Positions 14,603 through 22,115 of a stretch of 39,653 bases of DNA are shown in pieces. Below the pieces are notes generated by a model, which saw only the letters and a program-made list of their open reading frames with translations, made no database searches and was not told the DNA's origin. Source of the stretch: Bacteroidota bacterium (GTDB taxonomy: Bacteria; Bacteroidota; Bacteroidia; Bacteroidales; VadinHA17); NCBI GenBank assembly GCA_011050615.1, contig DRFJ01000003.1:1-39653 (forward strand). Direction: 5' to 3'. Both the position numbers and the translations under genes were made by a program. Each line of letters starts with the position of its first letter. Position 1 is the first letter of the stretch.

Positions 14603-15289
14603 CTAATAGCCGAGGTTATCGAGGATTTCGAGGTAGTGTTGTTTATGGGGCACGGGTGATGCTTTGAAGTCTGACACGAGTTTCCTGACCTCATCATCCC
14701 TATTATTGGCAGCCAGAAGTTCAACAAGGTTAAGGTAGACCGAGCCGGTTAGTCCATGTCCTGATGCCCTCATCCCCGGGAGGATATCCCTGAATATTAT
14801 TATGGCTTCCTCCGGGTCAAAGCGGTCCATGGCATCAAATGCCTTATTGATCTTTCCGTTAATATCTTCATCCAGGTTTAGTGCAAACACTGAGAAGCAG
14901 TTAGCATCACAGTATTCAACAATATCAAACCAGGTGGCAGCATCAGGCAGCTTATTAAAAACCAGGGTAAAATAGACCTTTTCGCCCACTGAACTGAATT
15001 CATGTATTTCAGGACAGGTGGGTAGTCCTTTTATCTCCTGCACCTTTAATTTCACTCCATCACCACATTCTATAAATGTGTTTTCATCTATGCAGAAGTA
15101 GCCATCCCGTACCTGGTTCTGTATACTCATATCCACCAGGGTTTGGTCCCCGGTGATCCTCACTCTTATCACTTCAATTGTTTCAGGATTTTTCAGGCCG
15201 TAATTGGGCAGGACGATCTCCTGTGCATTCATTATGGCACAGTTAAGAAATATTATAGCCAATAATATAATTATCTGTGATTTAAACAT
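14603..15289 (-). CDS. Secreted protein with C-terminal helical repeat, unknown
   Basis: Exported protein of 228 residues with a signal peptide (about 1-22, ending IMNAQ). The N-terminal half (25-130) is beta-rich and holds four cysteines (YFCIDENTFIECG, LPTCPEI, EYCDANCF region), which suggests disulfides in the periplasm. The C-terminal half (140-228) has TPR-like helices (INKAFDAMDRFDPEEAIIIFRDIL, GSVYLNLVELLAANNRDDEVRKLV). No family was recognised. It starts 14 bases after the stop of the MBL-fold lipoprotein gene, so the two are almost certainly one transcript. Confidence 0.75.
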   Translation of the reverse strand: MFKSQIIILLAIIFLNCAIMNAQEIVLPNYGLKNPETIEVIRVRITGDQTLVDMSIQNQVRDGYFCIDENTFIECGDGVKLKVQEIKGLPTCPEIHEFSSVGEKVYFTLVFNKLPDAATWFDIVEYCDANCFSVFALNLDEDINGKINKAFDAMDRFDPEEAIIIFRDILPGMRASGHGLTGSVYLNLVELLAANNRDDEVRKLVSDFKASPVPHKQHYLEILDNLGY

Positions 15290-15302
15290 GTCAAAATTTT
15301 AA

Positions 15303-16139
15303 CTATAAAATTGTAAGTACATTACCTGTTCCCATCTCTACAAAATCCCCGCCAAAAGCTTTCCTGAACCATTCTATTTGTTTATCACCGGTACAGTGAG
15401 TGGCACCACATTTCTTAACGCCAAGCCGATGCATCTCATCAATAATTTTACTTATTTGTTTTTCAGAGCTGTTCATCAGGTGGAATCCTCCAAAAACCAT
15501 ATATATTTCTTTACCAAAATCATTTTTTATCTGTTCAAGCATATTGATTATGCCGGGATGTGAACAGCCCGTCATTACCACCAGCCCTTCAGCTGCATTG
15601 AGTACAAGTGCCTGTTCCGGTATTGCTTTTCCCATAACACCGCTGGAATACAAGCCCTTGCATATCTGCACGGGGTTTCTTACCAGTTCTGTAACAGACC
15701 CGGTTTCTCCCGGGATCCTGAAAAAGTTCTTACTGAAAGTTTCAGGAACGACCACTTTTATTTGAGGATTCATTTTGAGTACAGCTCGAAGCCCGCCAAA
15801 ATGATCCCTATGTTCATGTGAAATAAATACCTCATCAATTTCAGAGGCATTCAGGCCCATTTCCCTGAAATTGGTCTCGAATATATCAGGATTAGTCCCG
15901 GTATCAAACAGTATGTTTTTTTCGAGTCCCAGGATCAGTATTGAATAGCCCCAGTCGGCCAGTGTACCTTCCTTATGCACAAAATTATCATATATGATCT
16001 GAACTTTAACAGTCGTAGAAATGGGTTCACCAAGGGATTCTATGCCCGGACCGGAGTAATAGTTATAATCACCTGTCTGGGAACATGACGTTGTAAGCAG
16101 CACTGCTGCAAGGATTGTTGAGAGAAAAAGTTGTTTCAT
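15303..16139 (-). CDS. MBL-fold metallohydrolase lipoprotein
   Basis: Metallo-beta-lactamase fold protein of 278 residues with a lipoprotein signal (ending LLTTSC, Cys19). The metal-binding loop is HEHRDHFGG (about 107-115), a form of HxHxDH; further ligands are in MTGCSHPGI (about 189-197) and VFGGFHL (about 218-224). This spacing and the GCSHPG motif match the subgroup related to the archaeal beta-ribofuranosylaminobenzene 5'-phosphate synthase-like hydrolases. The exported, lipid-anchored form here must have another, unknown substrate. The gene is followed after 14 bases by the secreted TPR-like protein gene. Confidence 0.85.
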   Translation of the reverse strand: MKQLFLSTILAAVLLTTSCSQTGDYNYYSGPGIESLGEPISTTVKVQIIYDNFVHKEGTLADWGYSILILGLEKNILFDTGTNPDIFETNFREMGLNASEIDEVFISHEHRDHFGGLRAVLKMNPQIKVVVPETFSKNFFRIPGETGSVTELVRNPVQICKGLYSSGVMGKAIPEQALVLNAAEGLVVMTGCSHPGIINMLEQIKNDFGKEIYMVFGGFHLMNSSEKQISKIIDEMHRLGVKKCGATHCTGDKQIEWFRKAFGGDFVEMGTGNVLTIL

Positions 16140-16151
16140 GGTAAGGCAGAA

Positions 16152-16179
16152 ATGAATGATGAATTATGAATTATCAGTA
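16152..16179. repeat. Heptamer tandem repeat, locus 6
   Basis: ATGAATG, ATGAATT, ATGAATT and ATCAGTA follow one another directly upstream of the MBL-fold gene start. Confidence 0.6.
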
Positions 16180-16234
16180 AAATTACGAATTTAATTGAAT
16201 CTGGTAAGCCTTCATTATACCATTAAAACATGAT

Positions 16235-16308
16235 TTGTTTTAAATGTTAAAGTGGTTTAAAAGTGTATTATTAAACCACTAAAAAACCACTTAAACTACT
16301 TTTAAAAC
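16235..16308. other. Long imperfect AT-rich inverted repeat
   Basis: The core AGTGGTTTAA (16251-16260) and TTAAACCACT (16271-16280) are perfect complements. A second partial copy, AAACCACTTAAACTACTTTTAAAACA (16285-16308), can pair with the TGTTTTAAATGTTAAAGTGGTTT arm that begins at 16236. Alternative stems are thus possible. It lies between the FadL-type gene end and the MBL-fold gene start. There is no clean T-tract. Confidence 0.45.
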
Positions 16309-16402
16309 ATCCCCCTGGACCCTTCGGGACTCCCCCGCTGGCTCCCTCCGGTTGCCGAGATCATCCCTTCATGACAGCCGGTCTTCGGTTGAAAGGGGTA
16401 TC

Positions 16403-17884
16403 CTAGAAGTTGAAGTCGACCCCTACTGCTACTATCCAGGTTGAGGTATCATAGGTTTCTGTAACAGGTATTGGAATTTCACCCAAAGGATAATTATAGG
16501 TCTTACTGCCGTCCTGGTACATTGTCATTGAGGCACCCAGGTTAATATCAATCAGTGGTGTAAGCGACAGTTTCACGCCACCTCCGATGGTACTTGTATT
16601 CAGGCTGTAGCGAATATCACTCTGGTAATTATCATTTACGCCTGTACGTGTCCCGAGATAACCTGCACTGATACTGAGTGGACCGAAGAGATTATATTCC
16701 ACACCCAGAGCATACTCGATGAAATTTTTGTCTATCATATTCACATCCTCATCCAGGCTGCCGTCATAGTCATTATTCTTATCAAAGAAGTAGTGTACCC
16801 CTGCTGATACCAGCAGTTTATTCATAGGGTTTAGTGAAGCACCAACTGACAGCATGGCTGGCATATCGGCCACCACTTTTGCACCGTCGACGTACATTCC
16901 ACCGGCATCTTTACCATCATTCACGGTTGTTTCAAGTTCGAGTTTAGTTTTATGCTCGTACTTGATAGCAACATTAAGCATCTCGATGGGTGAAATATTA
17001 AGGCTTATAATAGGTGTTATACCGCTTCCAGACTGTACCACATCAGCCTCAAGACTTGTTATTTCATCAAGATAGGCAGCAGTGAAATTAAGCTCACCTG
17101 AGACGCCTGCTCCCACGGCATAGGGATGTGCAGCTATTGCCCTGAGGTAATTGCCAGGTGTGTCAGTAAACGGCGCAGGGATTCCTGTAGTGGCATCAGG
17201 TGAAGCCGTAATCGTAACATTTGACACAGACCCCTGGTAGGTATTCTTTGCAATAACATATCTGGCCCCGACGGCAACAGATATCATTTTATTTATTTCA
17301 TAGGAAAAATTGGCCTGGGCTCCATAATAAACAGAGCTGCCTGTAAATGTTATATCAGAGCTGTAGGCCTGCACATTGCGGAACATCGGATCCGGGTAGC
17401 CCAATAATTGCACACCCTGGTCGAGTTCCAGAAGTTGTGACTGGAGTAAAGGTACAAGTGTTGATACCGGTATCTCAAATGAAGGCAGTCCGCCGAGATA
17501 TTCGGCACCACCGCCGCCGCCGATGGGATTAAAGCCTGCGGAGACAACAAATTTTCCCAGTTTAAAAGCTGCATAAACTGAAGGGAATATTGGTGCTGAG
17601 ACCTTGCCTGTATATTCGACAGGTTTTTCACCGGCCAGGTAATTAAAATCACTGGTGATGGTTTTTGTCTGTCCTATTGTCTGGTTGCTTACAGACAGGT
17701 GGAGGCCATTGCCCAGTTTTGTAAGGCCGGCCGGATTAAAGTACACTGCGTCAACGCCTGTGGTGGCATCACGGCACATCATCCTTGTGTAGCTGGCACT
17801 ATGGTTAGTATTGGTAACCAGCCCTCCCCCCATTAGTCCTGTTACAAGACAAATGGCAGTAAGTGTTAATAAGATTTTTTTCAT
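16403..17884 (-). CDS. Outer-membrane transporter, OmpP1/FadL/TodX family
   Basis: Outer-membrane beta-barrel of 493 residues for hydrophobic or other small molecules; FadL of E. coli takes up long-chain fatty acids. After a signal peptide (about 1-20) the mature N terminus contains the family signature NHSASYTRMMCRDATTGVDAVYFNPAGLTKL (28-58 region; the NPAGL motif is diagnostic). Alternating barrel strands follow throughout. The chain ends VAVGVDFNF, with the C-terminal Phe of an outer-membrane protein. Full length for Bacteroidota members. It stands alone on its strand, and the substrate cannot be inferred from the context. Confidence 0.92.
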   Translation of the reverse strand: MKKILLTLTAICLVTGLMGGGLVTNTNHSASYTRMMCRDATTGVDAVYFNPAGLTKLGNGLHLSVSNQTIGQTKTITSDFNYLAGEKPVEYTGKVSAPIFPSVYAAFKLGKFVVSAGFNPIGGGGGAEYLGGLPSFEIPVSTLVPLLQSQLLELDQGVQLLGYPDPMFRNVQAYSSDITFTGSSVYYGAQANFSYEINKMISVAVGARYVIAKNTYQGSVSNVTITASPDATTGIPAPFTDTPGNYLRAIAAHPYAVGAGVSGELNFTAAYLDEITSLEADVVQSGSGITPIISLNISPIEMLNVAIKYEHKTKLELETTVNDGKDAGGMYVDGAKVVADMPAMLSVGASLNPMNKLLVSAGVHYFFDKNNDYDGSLDEDVNMIDKNFIEYALGVEYNLFGPLSISAGYLGTRTGVNDNYQSDIRYSLNTSTIGGGVKLSLTPLIDINLGASMTMYQDGSKTYNYPLGEIPIPVTETYDTSTWIVAVGVDFNF

Positions 17885-17989
17885 AGCTTAGGTTTTTGTT
17901 AAGCATTAAACAGGGATAAATATATATAATTAATTTTTCAGTACAAGTTAATGCTATTTTATTTACCTGCCTACAGGAGCAAATAAAGC

Positions 17990-20317
17990 CTAAAAAATAA
18001 CACCTTCCATCAGTTTTTCAAGGTCTTTTGCCATGGCAATAAATTCATCTGCTGACATATCTTTCATGTACACCAGGCCGTGTGTTGCTCTCAGTATTGG
18101 CTGATCACTTTCATAGAAGAAACCCTTACCTGTAAGCAGTTGTACCTGTTTTAGCTGTTCCACCCATATTTTTCTTGTCAGGTCGCTGAATTTTCCATCG
18201 TACTCATAGCTGGGGAAGGAGGCATGCACCTGGCTTCCGTAGCATTGTTCGAATGAGCTCTCCAGCACAGCCATCGAGTTCAGTGAGACGGGCACTATAG
18301 TATTGACTTCAGCCGGGTGGAAGCGGTACCACACATTCCTGTAGCCCATAACCCTCAATTCTGAAAGGTCTTTTTCCCTGCCCCATTCTTTCACTGCTGA
18401 GGCTATGGCCTGCAAGACCTTATAATGTGTGTCAGGTCCGCTCCCCTCCGGGTCAAGTGCAAGGCTTATGATGCCGGGTTTTATCTGTCGGAGCTGGTCC
18501 AGTATGGGCTCCACATCACGGTCATGTTCAGGTTGTTCGGTGAAGATGTCACCCTTGTAGAAGCCCAGGCGCAGGTGGTGAATATTCTTTATGGGAACTC
18601 CAAAATGAGCCCACACCAGTTCCTCTTCGAATTCACGCACCATCCCCTTGAGTTTCTGTATCTGTTCCGGGCTTTTGCTCCCCTTGTATGAGCTGTGCAG
18701 TGTTTTAATGACAAGGTTAATCACCTCAATCATTTGCAGCTTATCCTCCAGCTTCCATATTTCGACCAGTCCCCTGACTACCCTGTGGCATATACCCCGT
18801 CTCATACCCTCATAATTATGCTGGGCTGTAGCATTGAGATAATGATAAACATCCTTATACCATTTAATTTTATATCCGCCATCGAAGAAGTCAGGATAAT
18901 ATATCATCTGTATTTCACCCTCATTGACCAGTTTCAGTGTATCGAGCAGGATACTTTCCATGAATTGGTCAGTGACTGATGTGAAGCCACTCGTGAGTAC
19001 GCAGAAATGAACATCATTTGTAGCCGAGCGCACCTGGCGAATACACCCGGGCAATATTCCCAGCATTATATCATCATGATGCGGACCGGTATGGTATATT
19101 ACCTTATTTTCTTCCCTCTCGATTCCCCTCATGATTTTTGCCTTTACAGAATCGACCACCCCGGTGACTGTATTTTTATCTAGTCCTGGTATCATCGAGC
19201 AATATTTATCATTTTTAAGGTCATCCAGGCTAAGGTTACGCGAATATTTATCAAGTTTCTGACACAGGTTAATAACTGCCTTCTCCGATTTTTCATCTGA
19301 CCATTCACCTTCATTAAAGTACATTTCCACCCTGTCGTCCAGGGCAGATGCTGCTCCTCCTGTGAGGTAGAAAACACTGTTTTCAAGCCGCTGCAGGGCT
19401 GTTGCCGGGTAGAGGGTATTCATTTCATTTTCCAGGGCATCTTTTATTATGCCGGCCTTGGCTTCCCCGGCAGCAAAGATTATTGCCACGGCAGCAGGAT
19501 TATAGGTTATTGTTTCCAGTCCTATGGTTATAACAAGCCTGTTTCGCGACACTTCTATCCCGCCCAGGTCACCTGCAGCCACAGCCTGTGTTTCAAAATT
19601 TGTTGCTGTAAGCCTGGTTGTTGAAAAGAGATCGGATCCCCTGGTGTTAAATGCTATATGACCATCAGGGCCTATTCCTCCCAGGAAAAATCCCAGTCCG
19701 CCTATATCACGTACCTGTTGTTCATAGGTTGAGCACCAGTTGTCAATCATAAATATTGCTTTCTGTTGTATCTCTTCCGTTCTGGTCTTGGCCTCCCGGA
19801 AACGCAGGCTAAGGTCTATGCTCAGGTCCGGGAAAACTTCCCTGTAATGCATATTGTCAGGCAGGTTAATGCTTACAGAGTTCATTGTAAGGCATTTTGA
19901 ACGATCAAGTCCGAACTGGTCAATATAGAACCTGTTAACATAATTAAAGAAACTGTTATGCTGCACAGGGTTTATCGGATAGAATTCATCCATCTGCACA
20001 AAATGCAGTCCCCCTGTCTCCGGTCTGGGTATATTGCCAAGATCATAGCGGGATAGAATATCTTTTACCTCCTTCCTGTTCCAGTTATCTACCAGGTAGC
20101 GTGTGTACTTTATAAAATATTCAGGTGTCTTCCCTGTAGGCAGGCTGATCACCCCTTCAGGATTTTCGGATATCCATTCAATGAATCTGAGGGCTGTCAG
20201 AAGGCCCAGCCTCGGGAAATTATCAACCACAATATAGGGCACCCTTGTTGAGATGCTGTATGTCCCTGCCTCGTTGTAGAAGGTGTTCTCTACCCCGGAT
20301 TTAAATTGATGGCTCAT
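17990..20317 (-). CDS. Glucosamine-6-phosphate deaminase-like protein fused to LmbE/PIG-L domain
   Basis: A 775-residue two-domain protein. Residues about 25-340 are a NagB/SugP isomerase fold: VISLPTGKTPEYFI (56-69), the acid pair in QMDEFYPI (108-115), and GGIGPDGHIAFN (213-224), with the Asp218 and His220 positions of the NagB catalytic triad. Residues about 405-700 are an LmbE/PIG-L-like metal-dependent deacetylase fold that begins with GPHHDDIMLG (411-420), the counterpart of the AHPDDE motif. Such fusions are characteristic of Bacteroidota, where they are annotated as putative glucosamine-6-phosphate deaminase. If both domains act on the same sugar, deacetylation and deamination/isomerisation could be coupled on one chain; this is inference. 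It is longer than the roughly 660-residue forms I know. Confidence 0.88.
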   Translation of the reverse strand: MSHQFKSGVENTFYNEAGTYSISTRVPYIVVDNFPRLGLLTALRFIEWISENPEGVISLPTGKTPEYFIKYTRYLVDNWNRKEVKDILSRYDLGNIPRPETGGLHFVQMDEFYPINPVQHNSFFNYVNRFYIDQFGLDRSKCLTMNSVSINLPDNMHYREVFPDLSIDLSLRFREAKTRTEEIQQKAIFMIDNWCSTYEQQVRDIGGLGFFLGGIGPDGHIAFNTRGSDLFSTTRLTATNFETQAVAAGDLGGIEVSRNRLVITIGLETITYNPAAVAIIFAAGEAKAGIIKDALENEMNTLYPATALQRLENSVFYLTGGAASALDDRVEMYFNEGEWSDEKSEKAVINLCQKLDKYSRNLSLDDLKNDKYCSMIPGLDKNTVTGVVDSVKAKIMRGIEREENKVIYHTGPHHDDIMLGILPGCIRQVRSATNDVHFCVLTSGFTSVTDQFMESILLDTLKLVNEGEIQMIYYPDFFDGGYKIKWYKDVYHYLNATAQHNYEGMRRGICHRVVRGLVEIWKLEDKLQMIEVINLVIKTLHSSYKGSKSPEQIQKLKGMVREFEEELVWAHFGVPIKNIHHLRLGFYKGDIFTEQPEHDRDVEPILDQLRQIKPGIISLALDPEGSGPDTHYKVLQAIASAVKEWGREKDLSELRVMGYRNVWYRFHPAEVNTIVPVSLNSMAVLESSFEQCYGSQVHASFPSYEYDGKFSDLTRKIWVEQLKQVQLLTGKGFFYESDQPILRATHGLVYMKDMSADEFIAMAKDLEKLMEGVIF

Positions 20318-20361
20318 GATTAAGGTTTAAGTGGAGTAAAATTAGGAAAAAGATAACAGAC

Positions 20362-20396
20362 AAAAGTAAAAAGTAAAAAGGAAAAAGGAAAAAGGC
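20362..20396. repeat. Heptamer tandem repeat, locus 7
   Basis: AAAAGTA, AAAAGTA, AAAAGGA, AAAAGGA, AAAAGGC: five clean units in the spacer upstream of the NagB/LmbE gene and next to the unidentified coding remnant at 20516-20705. Confidence 0.7.
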
Positions 20397-20515
20397 ACCA
20401 CTTCCTCCTTCGCTAAAGCCAGGGAAGACGGAGAAAGATGCTCAGTGATGAAGAGACCGGGTAAAGAAGTGCCATGGGGTGTTTGTACAAGACAAAAAAA
20501 GGGAAATCCCGTGGA

Positions 20516-20705
20516 TTAAAGCCGGATGAAGTCTGCTCCAACGCGGTTGGCACCTTTTTCAAGGTTTTCAATAATGATGGAATAGTTGCCGGTGCATCCC
20601 GGTGGGGCATTGATTGCATACCAATGTCAGCATTGGAAATCCTCATATTATCATCTGCAGTCTCGGCAGGTACTTCATTAATGATCAGATTAGGATTTAA
20701 TTTTT
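20516..20705 (-). pseudogene. Unidentified coding remnant with a frameshift
   Basis: The minus strand reads LNPNLIINEVPAETADDNMR and then ISNAD in one frame (about 20705 to 20630). After a frame change near 20627 it continues HWYAINAPPGCTGNYS, IIIENLEKGANRVGADFIRL and a TAA at 20516-20518. The composition looks like real protein (no low-complexity, Bacteroidota-like codons), and the frames join without a gap. I do not recognise the family. It appears to be the 3' end of a lost gene, in a 460-base spacer with no intact gene. Confidence 0.4.
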
Positions 20706-20780
20706 AACTAAGCTATAAATCACATAGAAATAAGAGTTATAACAAAAAAAATTCTTATATTTTATGTACAATAGATTGAA

Positions 20781-21332
20781 GTGATGAAAGGAATAATAAG
20801 ATCAGTATTTATTCTCATTATACCGGTTCTTTTAACTGATTGTGCCGCGCTGACCCGGGAAATGGATAAGTACCGTGAGAAAAGAGGGAAGAAGATAGAG
20901 GAAGGTTATGAAGCCATCAGAAAGATGGCCTTCTCCGGATTATATGAATTCAGGGCTACTCATGTATACCCTTCAGGGGGATACCCGGCAAGGAATATCG
21001 CGGGGAACAGGTACTACCTCAGTGTAAATGTTTACGATGTAAAAGCCTTCCTTCCATTTTTCGGAGTTCAATATATGGCCGGCAGACCAGGAGAATCGGG
21101 AATCAGCCTGGAAGGAAAAATGGAAAACCTGATGATTGAGGAAAGTGACAGCAGGCACAGGGTTCTTATAAGGTTCTCTGTGAAAGAAGAGTCAGATAAT
21201 TACCTTATAACCCTTGATATAGGTCCCGGCGGCAATGCCAGCCTTAGTATTTCTTCAACAAAAAGAAGCACTATTAACTATGTGGGTGAAGTAATTCCCG
21301 TTGAACCTGCAGAAGAAGAAAAAGAAGAATAA
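20781..21332 (+). CDS. DUF4251 family lipoprotein
   Basis: Exported protein of 183 residues. The N terminus (MMKGIIRSVFILIIPVLLTDC) reads as a lipoprotein signal with Cys21, and a charged linker follows. The rest is the DUF4251 domain of Bacteroidota: GNRYYLSVNVYDVKAFLPFFG (about 75-95), GISLEGKMENLMIEE and a C-terminal NYLITLDIGPGGNASLSISSTKRSTINYVGEV segment with the typical GGxAxLxxSSxxRSxIxYxG pattern. The function of the family is unknown. It is followed on the same strand by another small secreted protein gene about 100 bases later. Confidence 0.82.
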   Translation: MMKGIIRSVFILIIPVLLTDCAALTREMDKYREKRGKKIEEGYEAIRKMAFSGLYEFRATHVYPSGGYPARNIAGNRYYLSVNVYDVKAFLPFFGVQYMAGRPGESGISLEGKMENLMIEESDSRHRVLIRFSVKEESDNYLITLDIGPGGNASLSISSTKRSTINYVGEVIPVEPAEEEKEE

Positions 21333-21430
21333 AAGTTTTAACATTCCTTTCTGCAACAATTTCTCTTTTCAAGCGTCTTTCTCTTGAGAATAAGAATTAT
21401 TTAATGATTTTTATTTATAACACCTAAAGG

Positions 21431-21943
21431 ATGAAAAATACTATGAAAAGAATATTAAGTCTCACAGTTGCAGCATTTGTCTTACTCTCGTTTTCATCGG
21501 CAAGTGATATTAAGCTGCCGGTAGCACAGGGGAAAACAAACAGTGCACTGGGCATCTATACAATTGATAAGGCAGGCAAGTTTGAAATGATAAAGGGTGA
21601 TGCTTTAAGGGCATATGAGATAAGGTATGAAAACTCGCCCGATACGGTTATGGTAGCTGTTGATGACAGTAAGAAAGGACTAACGAGGTACCTGGTCATA
21701 TCTGACAATCTTGTCATTGAGTATATTGCCGGCCCGGAATATTTTGGTGTCAGGATTATTGATGACCGGTTTGCAAAGGAAGGTTTCTCTACACCTCAGC
21801 AAAACCTTGACGTTCAGGAATACTATCACCAGAAGCTTATAACGGGTAAGCCCCTTACAGAAACTGAACACCTGTGCCTTATCTCGGTATATTTTCCGAA
21901 GCTGATAAAGGATTACCACAGGATATACGCAACAAAAGACTAA
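21431..21943 (+). CDS. Small secreted protein, unknown
   Basis: A 170-residue protein (166 from the second ATG at 21443) with a signal peptide ending SFSSASD (about 1-25). The mature part is mixed alpha/beta: a YEIRYENSPDTVMVAVDDSKKGLTRYLVISDNLVIEYI core of strands and a helical C terminus. No family was recognised. A strong terminator follows 35 bases after its stop, closing the two-gene unit with the DUF4251 gene. Confidence 0.72.
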   Translation: MKNTMKRILSLTVAAFVLLSFSSASDIKLPVAQGKTNSALGIYTIDKAGKFEMIKGDALRAYEIRYENSPDTVMVAVDDSKKGLTRYLVISDNLVIEYIAGPEYFGVRIIDDRFAKEGFSTPQQNLDVQEYYHQKLITGKPLTETEHLCLISVYFPKLIKDYHRIYATKD

Positions 21944-21977
21944 GATTTTCTCTCCAATTATCAGGTTTTAGGTTAGA

Positions 21978-22013
21978 AAAACAGGTTTGTCCTCCCGGGG
22001 CAAACCTGTTTTA
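21978..22013 (+). terminator. Rho-independent terminator after the small secreted protein gene
   Basis: AAAACAGGTTTG (21978-21989) pairs perfectly with CAAACCTGTTTT (22001-22012), a 12-bp stem with an 11-base loop and a short T-run on both strands. It closes the DUF4251/small secreted unit. Confidence 0.85.
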
Positions 22014-22057
22014 ATATTATAGAACACAAGAAATAAGTCTTAAAAATTCTATTTAAG

Positions 22058-22078
22058 TTGTAAATTTACTTGTAAATT
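22058..22078 (+). promoter_or_regulatory. Direct repeat TTGTAAATT upstream of the BNR gene
   Basis: Two TTGTAAATT copies start 12 bases apart, and the first includes the palindrome GTAAATTTAC. They lie about 40 bases before the start of the propeller gene and may bind a regulator. Confidence 0.35.
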
Positions 22079-22115
22079 AAACGAGTAATTCATTATCCTA
22101 AAAGCCAATAAAGTT

